Source: Chamaelirium japonicum
Taxonomy: Eukaryota; Streptophyta; Magnoliopsida; Liliales; Melanthiaceae
Length of the DNA stretch: 64,000 nucleotides
Assembly (NCBI GenBank): GCA_947650365.1
Contig: OX393552.1
Span: 46,578,999 to 46,642,998 of the forward strand
Direction: 5' to 3'
Every line of letters begins with the position of its first letter. The stretch's first letter is position 1. The notes under the pieces are model-generated. The model searched no databases. It had not been told where the DNA came from and worked only from the letters and a program-made list of their open reading frames with translations. Positions 1 to 14,838 of the stretch are shown here, one piece after another. Both the position numbers and the translations under genes were made by a program.

Positions 1-244
1 CACCGAATGAGTTAGAATGGATCATACGAATGAATTAGAATGGATCGTATGAATGAATTAGATTGGATCGTATGAATGAATTAGAATGGATCATATGAAT
101 GAATTATAATGGATCGTGCGAATGAATTAGAATGGATCATACGAATGAATTAGAATAGATACATTCGTACGAATGAATTAGAATGGATCGTATGAATAAA
201 AAAGAATGGATCGTACGAATGAATTAGAATGTATCGTACGAATG

Positions 245-2437
245 AATTTGAACGGATCGTACAAATGAATTAGAATGGATACATTCGTGCGAATGAATTA
301 GAATAGATCATACGAATGAATTAGAATGGATCGTACAAATGAATTAGAATCGATACATTCGTGCGAATGTATAAGAATGGATCGTACAAATTAATTAGAA
401 TGGAACTTACGAATAAATTAAAATAGATATATTCGTGCGAATGAATTAGAATGGATCGTACGAATGAATTAGAATTGATACATTCGTGCGAAGGAATTAG
501 AATGGATCGTACGATTGAATTAGATCGGCTAGTGTGAATGAAATAGAATAAATCGTATGAATGAATTAGAATAGATCGCACGAATGTATTAGAATGAATC
601 ATAATAATGAATTAGAATCGATCGTGCGAATGAATTAGAATGTATCGTACAAATGAATTAGAATGGATACATTTGTGAGAAAGAATTTGAATAGATCGTA
701 CGAATGAATTAGAATGGATCGTAAGAATAAATTAGAATAGATCGTACAAATGAATTAGAATGGATCATACGAATGAAATACAATGGATCGTGCGAATGAA
801 TTAGAATGGATCGTACGAATGAATAAGAATGGATACATTCGTGCGAATGAATTAGAATGGATCGTATGAATGAATTAGAATGCATCGTCCGAATGAATAA
901 GAATGGATCATACGAATGAATAAGAATGGATTGTGCAAATGAATTAGAATGGATCATACGAATGAATTAGTACGGATACATTCGTGCGAATGAATTAGAA
1001 TGGATCGTACGAATGAATTAGAATGGATACATTCATACGAATGAAATAGAATGGATCGTACGAATGAATTAGAAAGGATACATTCATGCAAATGAATTAC
1101 AATGGATCGTACAAATGAATTAGAATAGATCGTACGATTGAATTAGAATGGATACATTTGTGCGAATGAATTAGAATGGATCTTCCGAATGAATTAGAAT
1201 GGATCGTGCGAATGAATTAGAATGGATCGTGTGAATGAATTAAAATGGATCGTACGAATGAATTAGATTGGATCGTACGAATGGATTAGAATGCATCGTA
1301 CGAATGAATTAGGTTGGAGCGTACGAATGAATTCGATTGGAGCGTTCGAATGAATTAGAATGGATCGTACGAATGAATTAGAATGGATACATTCGTGCGA
1401 AAGATTTAGAATGGATCGTACGAATGAATTAGAATGGATCATACGAATGGATTAGAATGGGTCGTGCGAATGAATTAGAATGAATCGTAAGAATGAATTA
1501 TAATGGATACATTCGTGCAAATGAATTAGAATGGATCATACGAATGGATTAGAATGCATCGTACGAATGAATTAGAATGGATCGTGCGAATGAATTAGAA
1601 TGAATCGTTTGAATGAATTAGAATAGATACATTCGTGCGAATGAATTAGAATAGATCGTACGAATAAATTAGAATGGATCGTATGACTGAATTAGAATGG
1701 ATCGTGCGAATGAATTAGAATTGATCGTACGAATGAATTAGAATAGATTCATTCGTGCGAATAAATTAGAATGAATCGTACGAATAAATTAGAATGGATT
1801 ATACGAATGAATTAAAATAGATAAATTCTTGTGAATGAATTAGAATGGATCGTACGAATGAATTAGAATAGATCATACGAATGAATTACTATGGATACAT
1901 TCATGCGAATGAAATAGAATGGATCGTACGAATGAATTAGAATGGATCGTGCGAATGAATTAGAATGGATTGTACAAATGAATTAGAATGCATAAATTCG
2001 TGCGAATGAATTAGAATGGATCATATGAATGAATTAGAATGGATCGTGCGAATGAATTAGAATGGATCGTACGAATAAATTAAAATGGATCGGGCGAATG
2101 AATTAGAATGGATCGTACGAATGAATTAGAATGGATCGATTCGTGTGAATCAATTAGAATGGATCGTACGAATAAATTAGAATGGATCGTACGAATTAAT
2201 TAGAATGGATACATTAGTGTGAATGAATTAGAATAGATCGTACGAATGAATTAGAATGGATCATATGAATGAATTAGAATGTATCGTATGAATGAATTAT
2301 AATGGATCGTGAGAATGATTTATAATGGATCGTACGAATGAATTAGAATGGATACATTCGTGAGAATGAATTAGAATGGTTCGTATGAATGAATGAGAAT
2401 GGATTGTACGAATAAATTAGGATGCATCGTATGAATG
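245..2437 (+). repeat. Higher-order repeat copy 1 (about 2.19 kb)
   Basis: The succession of variant monomers starting near 245 (a monomer with GAATTTGAA) recurs at 2438 and 4466. Copy 1 is about 165 bp (seven monomers) longer than copy 2. Markers checked by eye include the AATTTGAA monomer and the cluster near 320-800 that recurs near 4540-5020. The choice of start is arbitrary, as for any tandem repeat. Confidence 0.75.
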
Positions 2438-4465
2438 AATTTGAATGGATCGTACGAATGAATTAGAATGAATACATTCGTGCGAATGAATTAGAATGGA
2501 TCGTACAAATGAATTAGAATGGATTGTGCGAATGAATTAGAATGGATCGTACGAATGAATTAGAATGGATACATTCATGCAAATGAATTTAAATGGATCG
2601 TACGATTGAATTAGAATGGATTTTATAAATGAATTAGAATGGATCATGCGAATGAATTAGAATGGATCGTATGAATGAATTAGAATGGATAAATTCATGC
2701 GAATGAATTAGAATGGATCGTACAAATAAATTGAAATAGATCGTACGAATGAATTAGATTGGATCGTACGAATGAATTATAATGGATCTTGCAAATGAAT
2801 TAGAATGGCTTGTACGAATAAATTAGAATGGATACATTCATGTCAATAAATTAGAATGGATCGTACGAATGAATTAGAATGGATAATGTGAATAAATTAG
2901 AATGGGTCGTGCGAATTAATTAGAATGGATCGTACGAATGAATTAGAATGGATACATTCGTGCGAATGAATTAGAATGGATCGTACGAATGAATTAGAAT
3001 GGATCATACGAATGAATTAGAATGGATACATTCGTGCGAATGAAATAGTATGGATCGTACGAATGAATTAGAATGGATCGTACGAATGAATTAGAATGGA
3101 TCGTGCGAATGAATTAGAATGGATCGTACGAATAAATTAGAATTGGTACCTTCGTGCGAATGAATTAGAATGCATCGTACGAATGAATTAAAATGGATAC
3201 ATTCAAGCGACTAAATTAGAATGGATCGTACGAATGAATTAGAATGAATTAGAAATGATCATACAAAGGAATTAGAATGGATCGTACAAATAAAATAGAA
3301 TGGATCGTACAAATAAATTAGAATGGATCGTACGAATGAATTAAAATAGATCGTGCGACTTAATTAGAATGGATCGTACGAATGAATTAGAATGGGTAGG
3401 TGCAAATGAATTAGAATGGATCGTACGAATGAATTAAAATGGATCATACGAATGAATTACAATAGATCATGCGAATGAATTAGAATGGATCGTGCGAATT
3501 AATTAGAATGGATCGTACAAATGAATTAGAATGGATCGTACGAATGAACTAGAATGGATACATTTGTGCAAATGAATTAGAATGGATCGTACGAATGAAT
3601 TAGAATGGATCGTACGAATGAATTAGAATGGATCATGCGAATGAATTAGAATGGATCATACGAATGAATTAGAATGGATACATTCGTGTGAATGAATTAG
3701 AATGGATCGTACGAATGAATTAGAATGGATCGTGCGAATGAATTAGAATGGATCGTATGAATGAATTAAAATGGATACTTTCATGCGAATGAATTAGAAT
3801 GGATCGTACGAATGAATTAGAATGGATCATACGAATGAATTAAAATAGATAAATTATTGCGAATGAATTAGAATGGATCGTAGGAATAAATTAGAATGGA
3901 TCGTACGAATGAATTAGAATGGATAGATTCGTGCGAATGAAATAGAATGGATCGTACGAATGAATTAGAATGGATCATGCGAATGAATTAGAATGGATTG
4001 TACAAATGAATTAGAATGCATACACTCGTCCGAATGAATTAGAATGGATCGTATGAATGAATTAGAATGGATCGTGCGAATGAATTAGAATGGATCGTAC
4101 GAATGAATTAGAATGGATCGTGCGAATGAATTAGAATGGATGATACGAATGAATTAGAATGAATCCATTCGTGCAAATGAAATAGAATGGATCGTACAAA
4201 TAAATTAGAATGGATCGTACGAATTAATTAGAATGGATATATTAGTGTGAATGAATTAGAATAGATCGTACGAATGAATTAGAATGGATCGTACGAATGA
4301 ATTAGAATGGATCTTATGAATGAATTATAATGGATTGTGCGAATGAATTAGAATGGATCGTACGAATGAATTAGAATGGATACATTCATGCAAATGAATT
4401 AGAATGGATCGTATGAATGAATAAGAATGGATCGTACGAATGAATTAGAATGCACCGTATGAATG
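2438..4465 (+). repeat. Higher-order repeat copy 2 (2028 bp)
   Basis: Three markers match downstream at the same offset of 2028 bp: AATTTGAA at 2438 and 4466, GATACATTAGTG at 2208 and GATATATTAGTG at 4236, and GATAAATT at 1820 and 3848. The constant offset supports a true higher-order period rather than chance matches between monomers. Confidence 0.75.
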
Positions 4466-5030
4466 AATTTGAATGGATCGTACGAATGAATTAGAATGGA
4501 TAGATTCGTGCGAATGAATTAGAATGGATCGTACGAATGAAATAGAATGGATCGTACGAATGTATTAGAATCGATACATTCGTGCAAATGAATGAGAATG
4601 GATCGTACAAATGAATTAGATTGGATCGTACGAATAAATTAAAATAGATACATTCGTGCGAATGAATTAGAATGGATCGTACAAATGAATTAGAATTGAT
4701 ACATTCGTGCGAATGAATTAGAATGGATCGTACGAATGAATTAGGATGGATAGTGGGAATGAATTGGAATAGATCGTATGAATGAATTAGAATGGATTGC
4801 ATGAATGTATTAGAATGAATCATACTAATGAATTAGAATCGATCGTGCGAATGAATTAGAATGTATCGTACTAATGAATTAGAATGGATACATTTGTAAA
4901 AACGAATTTGAATAGATCGTACGAATGAATTAGAATGGATTGTAAGAATAAATTAGAATAGATCGTATGAATGAATTAGAATGGATCGTACCAATAAAAT
5001 ACAATGGATCGTGCGAATGAATTAGAATAC
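4466..5030 (+). repeat. Higher-order repeat copy 3 (partial)
   Basis: Matches copy 1 at an offset of 4221 bp, for example AATTTGAA at 245 and 4466 and the AAGAATAAATTAG monomer at 723 and 4944. Similarity of the variant order fades after about 5.03 kb. The end is estimated by eye. Confidence 0.65.
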
Positions 5031-6137
5031 ATCATGTGAATGAATTAGAATGGATCGTACGTTTAAATTAGATTGGATTGTACGAATGAATTAGAATGGA
5101 TCATATGAATGAATTAGAATGGTTACATTCATGCGAATGGATTAAAATGGATCGTACGAATGGATTAGAATGGATTGTACGAATGAACTAGAACGCATTG
5201 TACGAATGAATTAGAATAGATACATTTGTGCGAATGAATTAGATTGCATCGTACGAATGAATTTGAATGGATTGTACGAATGAATTAGAATGAATCGTAT
5301 GAATGAATTAGAAAGGATCATGCGAATTAATTAGAATAGATCGTACGAATGAATTAGAATGGATCGTACGAATAAATTAGAATGAATCGTACGAATGAAT
5401 TAGAAGGGATCGTACGAATGAATTAGAATGGATACATTTGTACGAATAAATTAGAATGGATTGTACGAATGAACTAGAATGGATTGTATGAAAAAATTAG
5501 AACGGATCGTACGAATGAATTAGAATTGATCGTGCGAATGAATTAGAATGGATACATTCTTGCGAATGAATTTGAATGGATCGTACGAATGGATCGTACG
5601 AATGAATTAGAATGGATCGTAGAAATGAATTAGAATGGATCGTACGAATGAGTTAGAATGGATCGTGCGAATGAATTAGAATGGATTAGAATGGATCGTA
5701 TGAATGAATACGAATGGATCATACGAATGAATTAGAATGGATCGTGCGAATGAATTAGAATGAATCGTACGAATGCATTAGAATGGATACATTCGTGCGA
5801 ATGAATTAGAATGGATCGTATGAATGAATTAGAATGGATCGTGCGAATGAATTAGAATGGATACATTTGTACGAATAAATTAGAATGGATTGTACGAATG
5901 AATTAGAATGGATACATTCTTGCGAATAAATTAGAATGGATCGTATATTCGTGCAAATAAATTAGAATGGATCATACGAATGAATTAGAATAGATCGTGC
6001 GAATGAATTAGAATGAATCGTACGAATGCATTAAAATGGATCGTACGAATGAATTAGAATAGATCGTATGAATGAATTAGAATGGATCGTGCGAATGAAT
6101 TAGATTGGGTACATTCATGCGAATGAATTAGAATGGA

Positions 6138-9100
6138 TCCATTCTAATTCATTCCTACAATCCATTCTAATTCATTCCTACGATCCATTCTAATTCATTC
6201 GTACGATCCATTCTAATTCGTTTGTACGATCCATTCTAATTCATTCGTACGATCCATTCTAATTCATTCGTACGATCCATTCTAATTCATTCGTACGAAT
6301 GTATCCATTCTAATGTATTCGTACGATTCATTCTAATTCATTCGCACGATCCATTCTAATTCATTCGTACGATCCATTCTTATTCATTCATACGATCCAT
6401 TCTAATTCATTTGTACGAATGAATTAGAATGGATCGTACGAATGGATTAGAATGGATCGTGCGAATGAATTAGAATTGATCGTACGAACGAATTAGAATG
6501 GATCGTATGAATGAATTAGAATGGATCGTACGAATGAATTAGAATGGATACATTCGAGCGAATGAATTAGAATGGTTTGTACAAATGAATTAGAATGGAT
6601 CATAGGAATGAATTAGAATGGATCGTACGTATGGATTAGAACGCATTGTACGAATGAATTGAATGGATCGTACAAATTAATTAGAATGGATACATTCGTG
6701 CGAATGAATTAGAATGGATCGTACGAATGAATTAGAATGGATCGTGCGAATGAATTAGAATGGATAGTGCGAATGAATTAGAATGGATCGTACGAATGAA
6801 TTAGAATGGATACATTCGTGCGAATGAATTAGAATTGATCGTACGAATGAATTAGAATGGATCGTACGAATAAATTAGAATGGATCGTATGAATGAATTA
6901 GAATGGATCCACCAAATGAGTTAGAATGGATCATATGAATTTATTAGAATGGATCGTACGAATGAATTAGAATGGATACATTCGAGCGAATGAATTAGAA
7001 TAGATCGAAGGAATGAATTAGAATGAATCATACGAATGAATTAGAATGGATCGTGCGAATGAATTAGAATGGATCGTGCGAATGAATTAGAATGGATTGT
7101 ACGAATGAATTAGAATGGATACATTCGAGCGAATAAATTAGAATAGATCGTAGGAATGAATTAGAATGGATCATACGAATGAATTAGAATGGATCGTGCG
7201 AATGAATTAGAATGGATTGTACGAATGAATTAGAATGGATACATTCGTGCGAATGAATTAGAATAGATCGGACGAATGAATTAGAATGGATCGTACGATT
7301 CATTCTAATTCATTCGTACGATTTATTCTAATGCATTCGTACGATTCATTCTAATTCATTCGCACGATCCATTCTAATTCATTCGTACGATCCATTCTTA
7401 TTCATTCATACGATCCATTTTAATTCATTCGCACAATCTATTCTAATTCATTCGTACGATCCATTCTAATTCATTCGTATGATCCATTCTAACTCATTCG
7501 GTGGATCCATCCTAATTCATTCGTACGATCCATTCTAATTTATTCGCACGATCCATTCTAATTTATTCGTACGATCCATTCTAATTCATTCATACGATCT
7601 ATTCTAATTCATTCGCAAGATCCATTCTAATTCATTTGTACGATCCATTCTAATTCATTCGTACAATCCATTCAAATTTATTCGTACGATGCAATCTAAT
7701 TCATTCGTACAAATGTATCTATTCTAATTCATTCGTACAATGCGCTCTAATCCATTCGTACGATCCATTCTAATTTATTCGTACGATCCATTCTAATTCA
7801 TTCGCACGAATGTAACCATTCTAATTCATTCATACGATCCATTCTAATCCATTTGTACGATCCATTCTAATTCATTCCTACGATCCATTCTAATTCATTC
7901 GCACGAATATATCCAGTCTAATTCATTTGCACGATCCATTCTAATTCATTCCTATGATCCATTCTAATTCATTCGTACGATCCATTCTAATTCATTCGCT
8001 CGAATGTATCCATTCTAATTCGTTCGTACAATCCATTCTAATTCGTTCGTACGATCCATTCTAATTCGTTCGCACGATCCATTCTAATTCATTCGTACGA
8101 TCCATTCTAATTCATTCGTACGATCTATTCTAATTCATTCGCATGATCCATTCTAATTCATTCATTCGATCCATTCTAATGCATTCTACAATCCATTCAA
8201 ATTTATTCACATGATCCATTCTAATTCATTCGTACGATCCATTCTAATTCATTCGTACGAATGTATCCATTCTAATTCATTCGTACAATCCATTCTAATT
8301 CATTCGCACGATCCATTCTAATTCATTCATATGATCCATTCTAATTCATTCCTACGATCTATTCTAATTCATTCGCTCGAATGTATCCATTCTAATTCAT
8401 TCGTACAATCCATTCTAATTCATTCGTATGATCCATTCTAATTCATTCGCACGAATGTATCCATTCTAATTCATTTGTACGATCCATTCTAATTTATTCG
8501 TACAATGCGTTCTAATCCATTCGTACGATCCATTCTAATTCATTCCTATGATCCATTCTAATTCATTCGTATGATCCATTCTAATTCATTCGCTCGAATG
8601 TATCCATTCTAATTCATTCGTACGATCCATTCTAATTCGTTCATACGATCCATTCTAATTCGTTCGTACAATCCATTCTAATTAATTCGCACGATCCATT
8701 CTAATCCATTCGTACGATCCATTCTAATTGATTCGTACAAATGAATTAGAATGGATCGTATGAATGAATAAGAATGGATCGTACGAATGAATTAGAATGG
8801 ATCGTGCGAATGAATTAGAATGAATCATACGAATGCATTAGAATGGATACATTCGTGCGAATGAATTAGAATGGATCGTACGAATGAATTAGAATGGATC
8901 GTACGAACGAATTAGAATGAATAAGAATGGATCGTGCGAACGAATTAGAATGGATCGTACGAACGAATTAGAATGGATCTTATGAACGAATTAGAATGGA
9001 TCGTACGAATTAATTAGAATGGATACATTCGAGCGAATGAATTAGAATGGATCGTACGAATGAATTAGAATGGATCATAGGAATGAATTAGAATGGATCG

Positions 9101-11007
9101 TGCAAATGAATTAGAATCGATACATTCGTGCGAATGAATTAGAATAGATCGTAGGAATGAATTAGAATGGATCGTGCGAATGAATTAGAATGGATCGTGC
9201 GAACGAATTAGAATTGATCATACGAATGAATTAGAATGGATCATACGAATGAATTAGAATGGATACATACATTCATGCGAATGAATTAGAATGGATCGTG
9301 CAAATGAATTAGAATGGATACATTCGTGCGAATGTATTAGAATGGATCGTAGGAATGAATTAGAATGGATCGTACGAATGAATTAGAATGGTTACATTCG
9401 TGTGAATGAATTAGAATGGATCGTACGAATGAATTACAATGGATCGTGCGAATGAATTAGAATGGATCGTACGAATGAATTAGAATGGATCGTGCGAATG
9501 AATTAGAATAGATCGTCCGAATGAATTAGAATGGATCGTACGAATAAATTAGAATGGATCATGGGAATGAATTAGAATGGATCATATGAATGAATTAGAA
9601 TGGATCGTACGAATGAATTAGAAAGGATCGAACGAATGAATTAGAATGGATCGTACAAATGAATTAGAATGGATCATGCGAATGAATTTGAATGGATCGT
9701 ATGAATAAATTAGAATGGATCATACGAATGAATTAGAATGGATCGTGCGAATGAATTAGAATGAATCGTACGAATGCATTAGAATGGATCGTACGAATGA
9801 ATTAGAATGGATCGTGCGAATAAATTATACGAATGAATTAGAATGGATCATACGTATGAATTAGAATGGTTACATTCGTGCGAATAAATTAGAATGGATC
9901 GTACGAATGGATTAGTATGATCCATTTTAATTCATTTGTACGATCCATTCTAATTTATTTGTACGATCCATTCTCATTCATTCGTACGATCCATTCTAAT
10001 TCATTCCTACGATCTATTCTAATTCATTCGCACGAATGTATCCATTCTAATTCATTTGCATGATCCATTCTAATTCATTCCTATGATCCATTCTAATTCA
10101 TTCGTACGATCCATTCTAATTCATTCGATCGAATGTAACCATGCTAATTCATACGTATGATCCATTCTAATCCATTCTAATTCATTCGTACGATCCATTC
10201 TAATTCACTCGTACGATCCATTCTAATTCGTTCATACGATCCATTATAATCATACGAATGAATTAGAATGGATCATACGAATTAATTAGAATACATCATG
10301 TGAATGAATTAGAATGGATCGTACGTTTGAATTAGAATGGATCGTGCGAATGAATTAGAATGGATCCATTCTAATTCATTCGTACAATCCATTCTAAGTC
10401 ATTCGCACGATCCATTCTAATTCATTCCTACGATCCATTCTAATTCATTCGTATGAATGAATTCTAATTCATTCGCACGAATGTATCCATTCTAATTCAT
10501 TTGCACGATCCATTCTAATTCATTCCTATGATCCATTCTAATTCATTCGTACGATCCATTCTAATTCATTCGCTCGAATGTATCCATTCTAATTCATTCG
10601 TACGATCCATTCTAATCCATTCGTACGATCCATTCTAATCCATTCGTACGATCCATTCTAATTCAATCGCACGAATGTAACCATTCTAATTCATTCGTAT
10701 GATCCATTCTAATTCATTCCTACGATCCATTCTATTTCATTCGCACAAATGTATTGATTCTAATTCATTTGCACGATCCATTCTAACTCATTCCTATGAT
10801 CCATTCTAATTCATTCGTTCGATCCATTCAAATTCATTCGCTCGAACATATCCATTCTAATTCATTCGTACGATCCATTCTAATTCATTCGTACGATCCA
10901 TTCTAATCCATTCATACGATCCATTCTAATTCATTCGTACAATGCGTTCTAATCCATTCGTACGATCCATTCTAATTCATTCGTATGATCCATTCTAATT
11001 CATTTGT
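6138..11007. repeat. Satellite with alternating orientation
   Basis: Same satellite family in alternating blocks: R 6138-6414, F 6415-7294, R 7295-8736, F 8737-9916, R 9917-10250, F 10251-10364, R 10365-11007. Junctions lie on GGATCC (6135-6140, 10362-10367) or on GTAC-centred palindromes (near 6414, 7294, 8736, 11007). No gene or other element is seen. Confidence 0.95.
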
Positions 11008-13395
11008 ACGAACGAATTAGAATAGATCATACGAATAGATTAGAATGGATCGTATGAATGAATTAGAATGGATCATACGAATGAATTAGAATGGATCGTA
11101 TGAATGAATTAGAATGGATCGTACGAACGAATTAGAATGGATCGTATGAATGAATTAGAATGGATCGTATGAATGGATTAGAATGGATCATACGAACGGA
11201 TTAGAATGGATCGTAAGAATGGATCAGGCGAATGAATTAGAATGGATCGTAGGAATGAATTAAAATGGATCGTACGAATGAATTAGAATGAATTAGAATG
11301 GATCGTACGAATGAATTAGAATAGATCGTGCGAATGAATTAAAATGGATACAATTGTACGAATGAATTAGAATGGATAGTACGAATAAATTAGAATGGAT
11401 CATACAAATGAATTAAAATGGATAAATTCGTGCGAATGAATTAGAATGGATCGTAGGAATGAATTAGAATGGATCGTACGAATGGATTAGAATGGTTACA
11501 TTCGTGCGAATGAATTAGAATGGATCGTACGAATGGATTAGAATGGTACGAATGAATTAGAATGGATACATTCGAGTGAATGAATTACAATAGATCGTAG
11601 GAATGAATTAGAATGGATCATACGAATGAATTAGAATGGATCGTGTGAATGGAATGGATCGTACGAATGAATTAGAATGGATCATACAAATGAATCAGAA
11701 AGTTTACATTCGTGAGAGTGAATTAGAATGGATTGTACAAATGAATTGGAATGGATCATGCGAATGAATTTGAATGGATTGTACGAATGAATTAGAATAG
11801 CTCATACGAATGAATTAGAATGAATCGTACAAATGAATTTGAATGGTTACATTCGTGCGAATGAATTAGAATAGATCGTACGAATGAATTAGAATGGATC
11901 GTACGAATAAATTAAAATGGATCGTGCGAATGAATCAGAATGGATCATACGAATGAATTAGAAGAGATCATAGGAATGAATTAGAATGGATCGTACAAAT
12001 GAATTAGAAAGGTTACATTTGTGAGAATGAATTAGAATGGATCGTACGAATGAATTAGAATGGATTTTACGAATAGATAAGAATGGATCATACGAATGAA
12101 TTAGAATGGATCATACAAATAAATTAGAAAGATTACATTTGTGAGAATGAATTAGAATGGATCTTACGAATGAATTAGAATGGATCGTACGAATGAATTA
12201 GAATGGATCGTACGAATGAATTAGAATGGATACATTCGTGCGAATGAATTAGAATGGATCGTACGAATGAATTAGAATGGATCATACGAATGAATTAGAA
12301 TGGATCGTGCGAATGAATTAGAATGGATCGTGCGATTGAATTAGAATGGATACATTCGTACAAATGAATTAGAATGGATCGTGCGAATGAATAAGAATGG
12401 ATCGTACGAATGAATTAAAATGGATACATTTGTGCGAATGAATTAGAATGGATCGTACGAATGAATTAGAATGAATCATACGATTGAATTAGAATGGATC
12501 ATGCGAATGAATTAGAATACATCATGTGAATGAATTAGAATGGATCGTGCGAATGAATTAGAATGGATCATACGAATAAATTAGAATGGATCGTACGAAT
12601 GAATTAGAATTGATACATTCGAGCGAATGAATTAGAATAGATCGTGGGAATGAATTAGAATGGATCGTATGAATGTTTTAGAATGGATCGTACGAATGAA
12701 TTCGAATGGATTGTACGAATGAATTAGAATGGATACATTCGAGCGAATGAATTAAAATAGATTGTAGGAATGAATTAGAATGGATCATACGAATGAATTA
12801 GAATGGATCGTGCGAATGAATTAGAATGGATTGTACGAATGAATTAGAATAGATACATTCGTGCGAATGAATTAGAATGGATCGGACGAATGAATTAGAA
12901 TGGATTGTGCGAATGAATTAGAATGGATCGTATGAATGAATTAGAATGGTTACATTCGTGCGAATGAATTAGAATGGATCTTACAAATGGTTTAGAATGG
13001 ATCGTACGAATGGATTAGAATGGATCGTACGAATGAATTAGAATGGATACATTCGAGCGAATGAATTAGAATGGATCATACGAATGAATTAGAATGGATC
13101 GTACGAATGGATTAGAATGGATCGTATGAATGGATTAGAATGGATCGTACGAATGGATTAGAATGTATCGTATGAATAAATTAGAATGGATCATACAAAT
13201 GAATTAGAAAGGTTACATTCGTGAGAATGAATTAGAATGGATCGTACGAATGAATTAGAATGGATACATTCGTGTGAATGAATTAGAATGGATACATTCA
13301 TGCAAATGAATTAGAATGGATCGTACGAATGAATTAGAATGGATCGTATGAATGAATTAGAATGGACCGTACGAATGAATTAGAATGGATCGTAC
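11008..13395 (+). repeat. Satellite, F block
   Basis: Head-to-tail F monomers of 23 and 28 bp. This is the first block with several copies of the GGTTACATTTGTGAGAATG variant that recurs through the rest of the array. No gene is seen. Confidence 0.95.
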
Positions 13396-14838
13396 TAATT
13401 CATTCACACGATCCATTCTAATTCATTCGTACGATGCAATCTAATTCATTCGTACGATCCATTCTAATTCATTCGTATGATCAATTCTAATTCATTCGTA
13501 CGATCCATTCTAATTCATTTGCATGAATGTATCCATTCTAATTCATTCACACGAATGTAACCATTCTAATTCATTCGTACGATCCATTCTAATTTATTCC
13601 TACGATCCATTCTAATTCATTCGCAAATTAGAATGGATCGTACGAATGAATTAGAATGGATCGTACGAATGAATTAGAATGGTTACATTCGTGTGAATGA
13701 ATTAGAATTGATCGTACGATCCATTCTAATTCATTCGTATGATCAATTCTAATTCATTCGCACGATCCATTCTAATTCATTCGTACGATCTATTCTAATT
13801 CATTCACATGAATGTAACCATTCTACTTCATTCTCATATGAAAGAATTAGAATGGATCGAGCGAATGAATTAGAATGGATCTAATATTCATGCAAATAAA
13901 TTAGAATGGATCGTACAAATGGATTAGAATGGATCATGCGAATGAATTTGAATGGATTGTACGAATGAATTAGAATGGATCGAACGAATGAATTAGAATG
14001 GATCGTGCGAATGAATTAGAAAGGTTACATTCGTGTGAATGAATTAGAATGGATCGTGCAAATGAATTAGAATGGATCATACGAATGAATTAGAATAGAT
14101 TGTGCGAATGAATTTGAATGGATCATGCGAATGAATTAGAATGGATCATATGAATGAATTAGAATGGATCATGCGAATGAATTAGAATGGATCGTACGAA
14201 TGGATTAGAATGGATCGTACGAATAAATTAGAATGGATCGTACGAATGAATTAAAATGGATCGTGCGAATGAATTAGAATGGATCATGCGAATGAATTAG
14301 AATGGATCGTACGAATGAATTAGAATGGATACATTCGAGCGAATGAATTAGAATGGATCGTACGAATGAATTAGAATGGATCATAGGAATGAAATAGAAT
14401 GGATCGTACGAATAGATGTACGAATGAATTAGAATGGATCGTACGTTTGAATTAGATTGGATTGTGCGAATGAATTAGAATGGATACATTCTTGCGAATA
14501 AATTAGCATGGATCGTATACTCGTGCAAATGGATTAGAATGGATCGTATGAATGGATTAGAATGGATCGTACGAATGGATTAGAATGGATCGTACGAATG
14601 AATTAGAATGGATCATACAAATGAATTAGAATGGATCGTACGATCCATTCTAATTCATTCGTCCGATCCATTCTAATTCATTCGCATGAATGTATCCATT
14701 CTAATTCATTTGTACAATCCATTCTAATTCATTCGCACGATCTATTCTAATTCATTCGTATGATCCATTCTAATTCATTCCTACGATCTATTCTAATTCA
14801 TTCGCTCGAATGTATCCATTCTAATTCATTCGTTCGAT
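13396..14838. repeat. Satellite with alternating orientation
   Basis: R 13396-13625, F 13626-13715, R 13716-13836, F 13837-14640, R 14641-14838. The F-to-R switch at 14640 is the first copy of the recurrent junction GGATCGTACGATCC followed one monomer later by CGTCCGATCC. Confidence 0.93.

Larger units (their letters stand above)
1..6138 (+). repeat. 23/28-bp satellite, uninterrupted F-orientation block
   Basis: Tandem monomers with consensus GAATGAATTA, GAATGGATC, GTAC (23 bp) are mixed with 28-bp monomers in which ACATT is inserted after GGAT and the end reads CGTGC. All monomers run in the same direction through the block. The monomer itself looks like two diverged 9-10 bp halves, both starting GAATG, plus a GTAC linker. 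Variants concentrate at the two CpG positions (CGTACG to CATACG, TGTACG, CGTATG, CGTACA). The block ends where GGATCC starts the reverse orientation. No gene is supported here; short frames on the - strand are satellite translations. Confidence 0.97.

Noticed and set aside
321-602. Small open frames throughout the satellite, encoding SNSFVRSILIHSYDPF-type repeats (also near 709, 4491, 20813, 25040, 34125, 48800, 59999)
   Set aside because: Three 23-bp monomers make 69 bp or 23 codons, so the peptide repeat is just the satellite read through all three frames. The frames typically end DPF-stop because the next CCATTCTAA brings TAA into frame. There is no start context, codon bias or domain.
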